From positions 6,262,001 through 6,326,000 of the forward strand of contig NC_064212.1 in assembly GCF_023101765.2 (NCBI RefSeq): a stretch of DNA of 64,000 bases, in the 5' to 3' direction. Every line of letters begins with the position of its first letter. The stretch's first letter is position 1. The DNA is from Spodoptera frugiperda. Its lineage: Eukaryota; Arthropoda; Insecta; Lepidoptera; Noctuidae. Below the pieces are notes generated by a model. The model ran no database searches, had not been told where the DNA came from, and worked only from the letters and a program-made list of their open reading frames with translations. Shown piece after piece: positions 52,901 through 61,822 of the stretch. A program made the translations under genes and the position numbers.

Positions 52901-55900
52901 CTATAAATTGTATGTTCTGTCCAATTAGACAATATTAAAAAGTAAATATCTATCGAATGCATCCAATCATTTCAATTTTATATCAAAAAGCTGCACAGTT
53001 TTTGCTTCGTATCAATAGCCAATTTTAAAGATTTAAGTTTTTAGATAGATCCTAAACATTGAGTGCCAGTAACCGTATTTATTTTTTAAATATTGCGATT
53101 ATTTCCATTCGCTACATACAAATATCGTTTTTATTTTGTACTCAATAAGTGCGCTTATTGAATGGAAGTTTTTATTCCAGAGTCTTATTTAAGAGTATTA
53201 AAACATTCCATATAGTTTCATTTGGCTTTTCTATTGAAGGTAACTTTATTTATCTCTGTTTCTAACGATAACGCCTCTCACCAAGTTACATTTAATTTAA
53301 TGCTCGTAAATGAAGGAATAAAATGTTAATGAAATGGGAGGAGTGAATGATGAAATTAATACAAGAATTTATGGTAAAACAAGTATTTAAGCCAATTCTT
53401 GGGTTACTAATTTAAGAAATGTAATTATCCTGATGGTTTGGTCTTGTTATCAGGCACCACCTCCTACGGATAGTTCGAGACTCGGCGCGGGCGCAGCGGC
53501 TGTCGCAAACGCAGCGGGACATGAACTCGCCGACTTCTCACACAGAGAGCTGCTGTTTGGACTAACTACTACCGGTAATATTATTGTTCTTTTATCATAT
53601 ATATTTAAAAAGTATTTCCGTTTGTTTTATGGTATGGTATGGTATGTTTCCTGCACCGGGAAGACATTCTAGTGCATTTCAGTGAAAAGTTATTTAAAAA
53701 GATGTAATTCTACTACTTTGATCAAAACACACAATCTACATACAAGGTCAAAACTCATTCCACATTCCGACTAGTCATAACAAACACTTGGAAAGTTTCG
53801 CTATTCAAAATACCACAAAATACGAGAGCAAACACACCAGCAATAGTTTGCGCTAACGTTTGTGAAACGTCGAAACACATGTAGCTCTCGTATTAGGATT
53901 AATGTTGACGTACATTTATAGTTTGTTAACTAAAATAGCAATAGCAACCTTATTTCTAATTATGTCAAGGTTCAAGTTTAATTCGCGCGAATACTTACAG
54001 AGGTATCGGCGTACAAATAAACAAACGTAATGTACGATCTTAATATTTGTCTTAATTACTTTTCATTTAAATTTATGAATTAGACTATTTATTTCAATTC
54101 ACCCTGTACGTGTGGCATTACACGCGACTATAAGACTTGCGGTACCAAGTATTGAAGTTGTAATTCACATAGCGCTAACATACTTCAGAATAAATTGAAT
54201 GAGGCTTCCGAAGCGAATGATAAATACATGCAAATGAGCGGCATGCCTTCCTTGCAGAATCTTACCTGGAATTTAACGCCCAAGACTTGGAGTTTGGCTT
54301 CAACGAGAGCCGACGGGATCGCATTCTTCGCACTTTCGTCCGGAACGCGTACTATTACCACCTCAACGAGATCTATTCGACCTTGAAGAACGAGTACACG
54401 GACTGGGACAAGCCTGTACAGAACCCGCTCAGTGTGCGCGACGCCACGCTCGAGGTGAGTCGCATACATTCATGTTTACACCATGTAGTATCCCGTGTTG
54501 ACATGACATCTCATGTATGCCGTCTGTTATGTAGCGTAACTTATACATATACGTGAAAGCTACAGTGACATTCACGTGTAAGCAACTTTGTTACCCATCA
54601 TTACTTCCACCTAATAATCCCGTCAAGGGCAATACCATTAAAAATTAGGAGAATATTTTGCTGAACAGTTATACTTAAACGCACGTGCCTGTTTCTCAGA
54701 AGAAAATACTTGAAATATCATTAAGAACGCAATTGAGAAGGCTTCTAATATTGTGAATACAAATAGAAATAACGTTGTAATATTACCCGTGCAGATACAC
54801 TGGCGCGCCCTTTAAGATCAGCAGTAATAGAGAAGCTTCTGAATATAAATAGCGAAGATTTTCTCTAATAGTCCTGCTTTTGTGTTGTTTCTGTTGAATA
54901 TAGAACAAAACACGATAATCGACGTCGATAGTGAAACTGCTGAAAGTTGATAACTGTCGGCTGAGTTGACATTAGTGGAGCGACGGCGGCGCGGGCCGTG
55001 CGCGGGGCGTCGGCGTCGCAGACGATCTCAATTTAAGCTTCGAGTGGTTTTCGCTCCTCACCGAACGTTCTTCCGACGTACAAAGGGAGTTAATGACGCT
55101 CGCGCACGATGAATACACGATGGGCGCGTGGAAAGGCTTTATTGAAAAATACTTGCAACGCCTAATAAGTCGATAACATTGTTATGATACAGCTGACACT
55201 ATTGCTAATCATTGACAGTTGTAGTGTGGTTATTGTTGATGATGTTACTTGAAATTAACTATACTCTAATACCAGTGTGTTTTAATACCATATTACAGTT
55301 CATCATGAACTTTGAGTAACTTGTCAATGTAATCCAGGTACTAAGTGACGGACGGACTGCAGCGCCACTAATCAGGTTGGGTTACCTTCACGCACTCCGA
55401 GGTGGTACAACTTACTTCACTCATTTCCATCATCTGTCGCAAGACAAGGATTATCCACAGGTAAGACTCGATATATCATCATTCATGACTGATTGTTAAC
55501 AAAATACAACCCTTTATAAGTTTAATGTTTCGTCAATCTTTAACCGACTTCCCAAAAAGAAGGAGCTTTTTAAAATTCTGCGGTATCTTTTTCTTCTGTA
55601 AAATAAGTTAATGAACTTTGTTACACTAATATGGCACTTAAAATAGAGTTGTGCGATATAATGTACAGTCAATATTTAACGCTTCCCACTCGAGCACTTA
55701 TAATTCAAATACACCAACCGACAACGCTTTGCGACCCTCTAGTTGGGTACGAATCTCGGCTTAGAGTGTCGCCGTCGCTGAGGAAGGCCAACAAGGGACA
55801 GTTGGATCAGATCTTAAATTTATTTATGGGGCGTTTAGATTACATGCTCAATGCTGAAAGGCGCCACCAAGGGTCGAAGAGGGTATTACAATGACCACAT

Positions 55901-58900
55901 CCTCCAAATAAATAAATTTTGATAATGCTCATGCAGCTTACTGAGGTCATTGTATCCTAAGAAGGGGACTAACTAAGGACTCTGGGTGGGTCGACTAGTT
56001 TTAGAAATTAATCGGGTACCGGTTTAATACAAGGCTGGAATGACATTAGTACGCAGTAAAAAAACACAGTAAAGGTATAAATAAAGTATTCGTTTTCGGC
56101 ATTAAATATTTACGAGAGTATTTCCATTGTTCCAAGAGTGTGCGTTATGTAGATATCGTCGCAGTATAAGACATGCACACTCAACAACATGGCTCTTGGC
56201 AACGGCTTATCAACACGATGGTGGGACAGCACTTTTCTTCTCCAAAGTTGTTAATCTTCGTTTATGTCGGCCATAAACTCTGTTTCAAATAGATTTCGTA
56301 AACCAAACTGAATGGACAAACAAAACAGTTTTAGTTTTTGGAGTTCTATCTATAGACCCTTTTGAATGATTCCAAATAAGAGTTGTTTTGATTTATGAAA
56401 CGGTCAACACGCTTGTTATTGACTGAAGTTTGTAGAACAGAAGAGAAATGAACTAAGATTGTAATCACGTTTAATTAAGATATTTTCAAAATAACGATTT
56501 TGTTGAAGTGAAAAAGTGCTGAAATTAAGTACTAACAGTATTCATATCGACAACTTTATACCAATACGTTACTATCGGACTCGGGAATTCAAATCAACTT
56601 TAATGGTCTCCTAAAAAGTTGCATAGCGTTTAAAACTATAAATTTCCGAACTCCACAGCGCGACAAGCACTAAGTTGTTATAGTAGTCGTTGACAGGGCT
56701 GCGGTTGTCGAAACGTATCGACGCACGTGCGGTCACTCAGTGAATTGCACGATATCTGGCTATACACCTGTTTGTTATTTCGACAACCCTAGCGGCCACT
56801 TGAATGGAGTTGTTAATAGCGCTATACACGTACTGGCGGTTAGTCTAGATTGAGGTCAACTTTAACTGTTAAAGGATAATCTATGTTCGTAACTTCGCTG
56901 TAGTGTGGCACTATCTTCAGAATAATGTTGATGAGATATACTGTGTTTCGTACTGGTGTCGAGTTAGGGTTTTGCCTCTCTTTTGATCCTCAACTAAAAG
57001 TGCGACAAGCCTTAATGACGTAAAACTTGCCATTGCTTAAAATGTTTGCTTGATGAAAGTTGGTATTAAACTTTCTTTGATATTGCGCAGAGACCTGGTT
57101 CAGTCCATGGTGAAGAGCTTCCATACTACTTGGGCGTCCCCATCTCCCTGACACATCATCAGCAGAATTACACGCAGCAAGAACAGCGTGTATCAAAACT
57201 CTGCATCCATTACATCTCCAATTTCGTTCGATATGGGTAAGGAAATCTGTATTTAATGTCCACTGTAATATATTTTAATTTGCAGTAACATGAATCGAAT
57301 ATGAGGACAAGAAACTAAACGATTTGAAATTTTTCTAAGCATTGGTGACTGGTTTTCAATTAAACTTAGTAATTCTGCTCCATCGTCTTTTACATATTGA
57401 TACTTCAAAGTATTTGCATGAAAATGGAGATCAACGTTTATAAATATGTTGATGGGTTCACGGAAGGTTCAGTATGCAAAGAACGGTCACCCATATCGGT
57501 GGTGAGCAGCTTAACTCCGTATATTGATCAAACTGTATTTAGAAACAAACCTCTTCTCGTATTTGTTGTGTTCAGTCACGTATTACTAAATAAACATTCC
57601 AAATGTACCACTACTTTGCTTCTGTATCGCAAAAGTTTTGCGGTCGTCGATCGACTCATAAATTATTAACTTTACTTTGAATTTGCTGCGAAACAAAATT
57701 TCTCAGCAAGGATTTAATTACAAAATTTGTTCGATGTGAAATATTTAATGAGCCACTTTCACTTTAAAACTTTATATTGGCAGTTTGTTTGATCGTTACA
57801 TCAAAACCATTTTTTATGTAAATTTTCGTTTAGGAATCCTAATGATCCATCGGCCACCCCTCCTCCAAGTCCAATGCTGGGTGAGACTCCGCGACTGGGT
57901 CCCGATCAGACACCATACTGGGATACATACGACACTATCAACCAACTCTACATGGAGATCAGTGAGTAGTGCTTCAAATATTTTATGTTACTATCTGCGA
58001 AAAACTTCTTGATTAGTTCATACTATAACTACCGTATGTATGTACTACTGTACGTTGCAGATCATTGGTTTATCTTTCGGATTTTCCTACATAGCTGTAC
58101 TCAATGTCGTAGTAATACACTAAAATATATGGGGAGCTTGGAAAGTTTCGCAGACCGAATAGTTGCGAAGATCAGCATCTGTTAACAACATAAATAAATA
58201 GATTACGTTTGGATTTCAGCATTGTGTCACTAGGAATTTGGAGTTAGCCATTTAAAACTTTAGGGTCAACTTCGTGAAGTCGTGACCACTGCGGTTACGG
58301 TTAGGGCTCATTTATTTTCAATTGTGTCGTATCCCGGGTACAGGTAGCAAGCCGGAGATGCGCAGTCACTACCGAGGACACAAAATGTCGCTGTGGCTTT
58401 CCCTCATCCCGCAGCTGCACCGGCCCGGATCCGACCTTCCTGATGCAGCTATGCGACATCATCACTTCCAGGAAGACAATGCTAATTACTATGAAGGTAT
58501 GTTATTTCATGGATTTTATCAATATTTTGAAGACTGTAGTTAAACAACTGCTGTTACTTTTAATCCAGGTGCAGTCCGAGCGCAGTCCATGTCCCGCGCT
58601 CATGTACCACACGTGGTGGAACTGGAAGGAGGTGCGCGGGGCGGGACTCGCAGTACCGTGCCGCCCCGTGCTGCACCTCCCCGCCCTGTCCCCGCAGCAC
58701 CACCATCAACAGAGTGTCCACCCAACGCCACAGCACCTACTGTTCATCCGGATGATGCACTGTTGCGTCGTCTCGCGTCTTCGCACTACCAGTCCTACAC
58801 AGCTGCACTGACTGTCACCATTGCCGTTGGTTGCTTCCTTCTATTACTCAACGTCCTTATTTTCGCCGGCATCTACCATCAGCGTGGTTCCCGTCCACGA

Positions 58901-59449
58901 CGGTCGAAGGATGATTTAGCAGAAGCAGGTAGCTCTTCCTCTTCCGACAACTATGATGGAAAACTCGATTATGAAGTTCGGGCGTTTGACGGCAAAGGTT
59001 TCGGATTTGAGTGTAAATCAGCGCACGTGCCTAGAGGTGTTGGATCTAAATTTGATCTTCGAACATTGTCGGACTGTGGTGAACCCACTTTCGGCGAGTA
59101 CAGTTGCTATGACGAGAAGCACCGCGCAGCGCGCAGTTCCATGCCTGACGTGAGCGTGGGCAGTGCTATAGAGGCTGGGAGTGTAGTGTGCATCGACACT
59201 CAAAAGCCTGACATCCAGAAGGTGGAAGGTCGGCCGGGTGATCCCGTTGGTCGCACGAGTACATTTGAGCCACGTGTGGTGGACAATTCCACACAGGTAA
59301 AGTTTGGCCCAGATGGCGCAGAGAGCGCGGGCGACGCGGGAGCGGAGGGGGAGGGGGGCGGCATACTACGCGCGCCACCCGCACCCGCCGCGCCCGCGCC
59401 GCCCGGCATCATGAAGAAGCGGGTGCAGATACAGGAGATATCCGTATGA
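40765..59449 (+). CDS. nlg: Neuroligin, full coding span (13 exons, 917 aa)
   Basis: Single-pass postsynaptic adhesion protein that binds presynaptic neurexins through a cholinesterase-like ectodomain. Coding exons: 40765-40955, 41847-42064, 45519-45674, 50134-50322, 50984-51069, 51281-51445, 53454-53574, 54258-54454, 55338-55460, 57091-57236, 57834-57961, 58344-58496 and 58569-59449. All junctions are GT/AG and keep frame (2,754 nt). Seen: signal peptide 1 to about 21; esterase-type motif EDCLYVNLYVP 124-134 with Cys126, probably paired with Cys87; HGES 153-156; nucleophile elbow GHGTG 233-237 with Gly where active esterases have Ser; Cys287/Cys299 loop; acid position Glu376; His488; YWDTYDTINQLY 559-570; HYRGHKMSLWL 582-592; Pro-rich stalk about 640-690; transmembrane helix about 702-726; tail 727-917 ending EISV. 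The motif set and intact tail identify a neuroligin rather than an esterase, gliotactin or neurotactin. Insects have several neuroligin paralogues and I cannot say which this is. Confidence 0.95.
40956..41846 (+). other. Neuroligin intron 1
   Basis: 891-bp phase-2 intron, GTAAAT to AAACAG. No repeat or ORF of note. Confidence 0.85.
41847..42064 (+). CDS. nlg: Neuroligin coding exon 2
   Basis: Residues 64-136 plus one base. Acceptor AAACAG|AT, donor AATG|GTGAGT. It begins RYMPPVTPSQW and continues RLADASGPACPQ, strongly typical of neuroligins. It ends with SEDCLYVNLYVPVN, the carboxylesterase type-B signature. Cys87 and Cys126 are the expected first disulfide. Residues 91-112 between them are Ala/Pro/Arg-rich and GC-rich. 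Confidence 0.93.
44117..44435 (+). mobile_element. Candidate solo LTR
   Basis: A 319-bp segment starting TGTGGAGGGG and ending TTTTAACA has a GC-rich first half, an AT-rich second half, and near-identical flanking hexamers ATGCAT/ATGTAT. This fits a solo LTR, but no internal retroelement sequence or second copy is present. Confidence 0.25.
44456..44584. repeat. 28-bp-arm inverted repeat element
   Basis: Perfect arms 44456-44483 and 44557-44584 (TATCATTAGAACTTGAGACG type) flank 73 bp that includes CAGTGACGAAATATCGGAAA. The unit resembles a repeat I recall from noctuid genomes. Probably a small MITE. Confidence 0.85.
44957..45102 (+). mobile_element. Degenerate Helitron-like repeat copy
   Basis: Begins CCTACTAATATTATAAATGT, includes TAATATAGGCTACTTTTTCC, and ends CGGGTGAAGCCGCTGGCAGA. 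Related to the copy at 17304-17468, but its CTAGT end is lost. Confidence 0.6.
45519..45674 (+). CDS. nlg: Neuroligin coding exon 3
   Basis: Residues 137-188 plus one base. Acceptor CTGTGCAG|GC, donor TTGG|GTAAGT. An acidic Gly/Glu-rich loop (GGEEGEGGG) precedes PCLVFVHGESYEWSSGNAYDG and NIVVVTINFRLGVLG. HGES occupies the oxyanion-hole position (HGG in active esterases), and HGESYEW is a neuroligin hallmark. The exon is symmetric (phase 1-1). Confidence 0.95.
46983..47257 (+). mobile_element. tRNA-derived SINE, copy 2, in intron 3
   Basis: Same family and orientation as 30949-31229: A-box-like TTGGTCGATTCGGTCGCAAG, decayed B-box GGGTTTGTTCTCGTGTC, shared GGGCAAAGTATTACTGGGCT and AACACAAATGGTGAAAAGTG. 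It is flanked by imperfect 19-bp target duplications at 46964-46982 and 47258-47276 (ATAGTTATGTGAAGCTGTG versus ATAGCTATGTGAAATTGTG), supporting insertion by target-primed reverse transcription. Sense-strand insertion in the intron. Confidence 0.88.
48556..48800. repeat. Diverged tandem repeat, 116/106-bp units
   Basis: Units start TGTCATTTGTTTTT at 48556, 48672 and 48778 (last one partial). Shared landmarks are GCGGCAATAATTT, TTTAGAAAGA, CTTGTCATTTTG and CTGACGTCA. Each full unit carries one palindromic CRE (48658 and 48764). Confidence 0.85.
50134..50322 (+). CDS. nlg: Neuroligin coding exon 4 (degenerate nucleophile elbow)
   Basis: Residues 189-251 plus one base. Acceptor TTTGTCAG|GT, donor AAGGG|GTATGA. 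It contains GNFGLMDLVAGLHWLRENLP and FGGDPERVTLMGHGTGAALANFL. In active cholinesterases the elbow is GESAG; here it is GHGTG, so the catalytic serine position is glycine. This loss is the normal neuroligin state. Symmetric (phase 1-1). Confidence 0.96.
50323..50983 (+). other. Neuroligin intron 4
   Basis: 661-bp phase-1 intron, GTATGA to TTTCAG. A GC-rich patch at 50615-50680 (GGGCTAGGCCTGGGGCGCGG) stands out; no ORF. Confidence 0.85.
50984..51069 (+). CDS. nlg: Neuroligin coding exon 5
   Basis: Short 86-bp exon, residues 252-280, acceptor TGTTTCAG|AA and donor AAAG|GTATGT. It encodes ELLKRVILLSGSGLSSWALQ followed by REPLTIKRK. LLSGSGLSSWA is the helix after the elbow, conserved in neuroligins. 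Intron 5 is only 211 bp, the shortest between 50 and 58 kb apart from the 72-bp intron 12. Confidence 0.94.
51281..51445 (+). CDS. nlg: Neuroligin coding exon 6
   Basis: Residues 281-335, phase 0-0, 165 bp. Acceptor TCCCTAG|GTG, donor CTTCT|GTAAGT. It encodes VAEQTGCHGDLLEDDLAPCL (Cys287 and Cys299, the second disulfide loop of the family), then LAELLAVRLDPPRFLPGFAPFVDGT split over the exon. The FLPGFAPFVDGTVI run is the usual family strand before the variable loop. Confidence 0.94.
51446..53453 (+). other. Neuroligin intron 6
   Basis: 2.0-kb phase-0 intron. 51700-51925 resembles an old lepidopteran repeat (CTCGCCCAAGGCGGAGAAGT and TGTAGGTTTCGCAAGAGTCG). A perfect 22-bp palindrome lies at 52791-52812. 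No coding. Confidence 0.85.
51700..51925 (+). repeat. Degenerate lepidopteran repeat in intron 6
   Basis: Contains CTCTTCCCGTCGGAGC, CTCGCCCAAGGCGGAGAAGT and TAGGTTTCGCAAGAGTCGAC, stretches I associate with a common moth retroelement. No intact ORF. Confidence 0.4.
53454..53574 (+). CDS. nlg: Neuroligin coding exon 7
   Basis: Residues 336-375 plus one base. Acceptor TTATCAG|GC, donor ACCG|GTAATA. It begins with a low-complexity loop (APPPTDSSRLGAGAAAVANA) and ends with ELADFSHRELLFGLTTT, the conserved stretch leading to the acidic residue of the esterase fold. Family members differ in length in the Ala-rich loop. Confidence 0.92.
53575..54257 (+). other. Neuroligin intron 7
   Basis: 683-bp phase-1 intron, GTAATA to TTGCAG. 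A short GGTAT tandem run occurs at 53629-53645. Nothing else. Confidence 0.85.
54258..54454 (+). CDS. nlg: Neuroligin coding exon 8
   Basis: Residues 376-441. Acceptor TTGCAG|AA, donor GAG|GTGAGT. It encodes ESYLEFNAQDLEFGFNESRR, then RDRILRTFVRNAYYYHLNEI and LKNEYTDWDKPVQNPLSVRD. Glu376 is at the catalytic-acid position. N391-E-S is a possible N-glycosylation site. The YYYHLNEI and NEYTDW blocks are diagnostic for neuroligins. Confidence 0.96.
54455..55337 (+). other. Neuroligin intron 8
   Basis: 883-bp phase-0 intron. A GC-rich islet at 54975-55025 (GACGGCGGCGCGGGCCGTGC) stands out; no ORF. Confidence 0.85.
55338..55460 (+). CDS. nlg: Neuroligin coding exon 9
   Basis: Residues 442-482, phase 0-0, 123 bp. 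Acceptor AATCCAG|GTA, donor CCACAG|GTAAGA. It encodes VLSDGRTAAPLIRLGYLHAL followed by RGGTTYFTHFHHLSQDKDYP, matching the conserved region of neuroligins where partner-binding surface loops lie. Confidence 0.95.
55461..57090 (+). other. Neuroligin intron 9
   Basis: 1.63-kb phase-0 intron. A plus-strand relative of the 18.8-kb motif (TTAACCGACTTCCCAAAAAG then AAGGAG) lies at about 55540-55570. The 87-codon ORF at 55631-55894 is a likely repeat remnant; no splice sites tie it to the gene. Confidence 0.8.
57091..57236 (+). CDS. nlg: Neuroligin coding exon 10
   Basis: Residues 483-530 plus two bases. Acceptor TTGCGCAG|AG, donor TATGG|GTAAGG. It encodes RPGSVHGEELPYYLGVPISL, then a polar loop with N508-Y-T (possible glycosylation) and VSKLCIHYISNFVRYG. 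His488 matches the catalytic-histidine position and is kept although the serine is lost. Confidence 0.95.
57237..57833 (+). other. Neuroligin intron 10
   Basis: 597-bp phase-2 intron, GTAAGG to TTTAG. The 90-codon ORF at 57397-57669 lies inside and shows no family similarity. Confidence 0.85.
57834..57961 (+). CDS. nlg: Neuroligin coding exon 11
   Basis: Residues 531-573 plus one base. Acceptor CGTTTAG|GA, donor ATCA|GTGAGT. After NPNDPSATPPPSPMLGETPR it encodes TPYWDTYDTINQLYMEI, the conserved end of the cholinesterase-like domain, four-helix-bundle side. Confidence 0.93.
57962..58343 (+). other. Neuroligin intron 11
   Basis: 382-bp phase-1 intron, GTGAGT to TACAG. No other feature. Confidence 0.85.
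58344..58496 (+). CDS. nlg: Neuroligin coding exon 12
   Basis: Residues 574-624 plus one base, symmetric (phase 1-1, 153 bp). Acceptor GTACAG|GT, donor GAAG|GTATGT. It encodes KPEMRSHYRGHKMSLWLSLI and PQLHRPGSDLPDAAMRHHHF. HYRGHKMSLWL followed by PQLHRPG is a strong insect neuroligin marker at the end of the globular domain. The intron after it is only 72 bp. Confidence 0.95.
58569..59449 (+). CDS. nlg: Neuroligin last coding exon (stalk, TM, cytoplasmic tail)
   Basis: Residues 625-917; acceptor AATCCAG|GT, stop TGA at 59447. Order: short Arg/Ser segment; Pro/Ala/Thr-rich stalk (about 640-690) with N677-A-T, likely O-glycosylated; juxtamembrane SSHYQSYTAAL; transmembrane helix about 702-726 (TVTIAVGCFLLLLNVLIFAG); basic stop-transfer HQRGSRPRRSK; Ser-rich tail. 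Near the C-terminus are a Gly/Glu run and a Pro/Ala run, then KKRVQIQEISV. The last residues I-S-V fit a class II PDZ ligand (hydrophobic-x-hydrophobic), unlike the class I TTRV ending of vertebrate neuroligins. Confidence 0.95.
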
Positions 59450-60018
59450 GGGTTCCTCGACGCCGCCGCCGAGGTCGTAGTCAACAAGCGGACTAAGTTG
59501 TGATGTGTGTCATCTAAAAGTGTACATAGAACTGTGAATGTACTTCTCTCGTGTACGTGTAAATATACTAGTGTCTAATAATAATGTTTGTAAGTGCGCG
59601 CTAAATAGAACCGAGGTCCGTGTGACTAGTCCGTCTTACTGTGCTGTGGCGGAACAAACGCAACCACGTCTTCATTTTCCGCTCTATTTCCCAATGGATT
59701 GCGAATATTAAAAGCGGGTAAAGTGAGCGACGATGTGATGTGATTCATAATGGAGGAACGTTTCCACGCCTGGATATGAATAGATACCGCCAGGTGTTAC
59801 TCACGAATATTTTTCAGCTGAATGACAATGACAGACAATCTTTGGTAAACTACTTGATGCATTTAGCTAAAAAATATTGCTGTATAGGTTTTTTACCTGC
59901 GATATCCTAAATTATCCAATTTGGCCTACTTATTTAATGATCGAAGATATGATAATGGTGTGAAAGGAATCTTGTTTGAATAACTGTGAAAGTCAAACTT
60001 GGCTCGGGTCCTACGCTC

Positions 60019-60053
60019 TATCTCTGTCCTATTGATATTACTCGACAGAGATA
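60019..60053 (+). repeat. Stem-loop in 3' UTR
   Basis: TATCTCTGTC (60019-60028) and GACAGAGATA (60044-60053) are exactly complementary with a 15-nt loop. An outer AACTTGG/CCAAGTT pair (about 59996 and 60061) extends the fold. Confidence 0.55.
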
Positions 60054-60161
60054 AATTCATCCAAGTTGCCTTTTATGGTAATAGTATGCCAGTTACAATT
60101 TATTTCTACTGTCGGATATAGAATGAAGGAATTGTAGGCTCTTGTGAATATATACGTATTT

Positions 60162-60185
60162 AATAAATGTGAATATAACAATAAA
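60162..60185 (+). terminator. Twin AATAAA polyadenylation signals (proximal)
   Basis: Two AATAAA hexamers start 18 bp apart (60162 and 60180), about 720 bp after the stop. They are candidate proximal poly(A) signals; AT-rich DNA gives chance hits, hence modest confidence. Confidence 0.35.
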
Positions 60186-61816
60186 TTAGTGACAAAAGAC
60201 TTAACAACAACCCAACATTAGCTGTACATACTTATATCAAACGAAGTGTTTCAGGTACGTAGGGTAAAATAACTATTAAAGAAAACATTGTTTAAAAAAC
60301 ATCGCATATGTTGTAATTTTTTGTAAAGTTACTTTTAAGTGAGGTGTATTGATTTTGAGTAGTTTTTGATAAGTAAATATTGAAAACTTATTACTTAATG
60401 GACGAGTACGCGGAGAGCCATTATTCAAGTAAACCGTTAGTCCACGCTTGCTCCCAAGAAGGTCTCAAAAGGTAAACAGGGTAATAGACGACATAGTCTA
60501 CTCTTCGATCCTCCAAAAAGTCCCAATAATTAATTGAGTACTACATTCAGAGTTCATGTCAGAAACAAATCAGATTTAGTATTTGTATTGCCAGAGTTTT
60601 ATACATAAACCTAATAACGTTTGATTCAAATAAACATACGCAAACGACAGAATTGTCGGTACAATAAATCTCCAATTAGGCCCTCATTGTACTTGAAATA
60701 CAAATCTTTTATATTACTCTGTTACCAGCAATCGTGCGTTATCTGCGTAAAATAAATTCCCTGTAATTTATTGAAGGAATCTCAAGATTTTTTCTTAAGC
60801 AAACATCTTAGAAATATTGTTGAAAAATGCTGATATGTGACAAAAAATCGAGGTATTTTCCTCTCATTTCGATCCGATGTAGACAAATCCCTAGTACTCG
60901 TCCATATTTTTATCTTCCCAGGAATTGATGATGATTAAATTAATGGTGAGTAAATATTTAAACACTTACACCGTTTTCCACATTGTGACAAAATGTGAAC
61001 TATTTTAATAAATTTAATTTATTTACTTATGTACAACGTTGCTCTATTTACTAATCATGAAATGTAAAAATAATTTAAATGTAGATAAACTGGAATTGAC
61101 TATAGACGTAGTATGATTGTTTCCTAATTTAATTTGTATTTGCTATTACAATTTTTTAAAATGTTATTATATATGTATGCCAAAATTTTATTATGTGCCA
61201 AATAGTAGAAGAATATTTATTAAAAATGCAAGTTTCTGAGAAAAATATGTTCATTTTTATTGATAAATAAAGTTTTCAGCCAATTTTGGATTATAAAATA
61301 TTAGTTTATATTTAAAGTATACGTAGACCGATTCGATTTAATACAAATCTTCGACAGATTTTTATGTATTTATTTATTCTTTCAAATTTCACATGTTATA
61401 GAGCTTATCCCAATTTTTCTAAAGCTCTTTAAAAGCAACTGTTTTAATAATAATGGAATATGGCATCTATAATATTTTTGTGATGCTAACCACTTATTTA
61501 TATTGGGTACCCGCAGAATACTCGTAGTAACAATTTTAGAAAAATATTGTTGAGTTTATACATCGATAACTAAGTTATTATATAAAAAAACACGATGTAA
61601 TAAATTAACTGTTATCAAAATATAATTTGACATCCTTAGAGGAATTGCATAATTAAGTTGTTACATTATTGACATTTTTATTATTGTTATGTTATAATTT
61701 TATTAATGTTATTTACAAGTAGGTTATTATAAACCAATTAAAAATATTTGTACATGCTGGACATCAACATTTTGTTACAATTTGGTGTTTAATGGAATGC
61801 ATAAAATATGGTGTCG

Positions 61817-61822
61817 AATAAA
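61817..61822 (+). terminator. AATAAA polyadenylation signal (distal)
   Basis: AATAAA in the context GTGTCGAATAAAGAATTG, followed within 25 bp by a T-rich stretch. Candidate distal transcript end about 2.4 kb after the stop. Confidence 0.4.

Noticed and set aside
55631..55894. 87-codon ORF in intron 9 as a nested gene or exon
   Set aside because: No known motif and no fitting splice sites; likely a repeat remnant.
40765..59449. Active carboxylesterase or acetylcholinesterase
   Set aside because: The elbow has Gly instead of Ser, and the HGES, YYYHLNEI and HYRGHKMSLWL blocks, transmembrane helix and long tail are neuroligin features.
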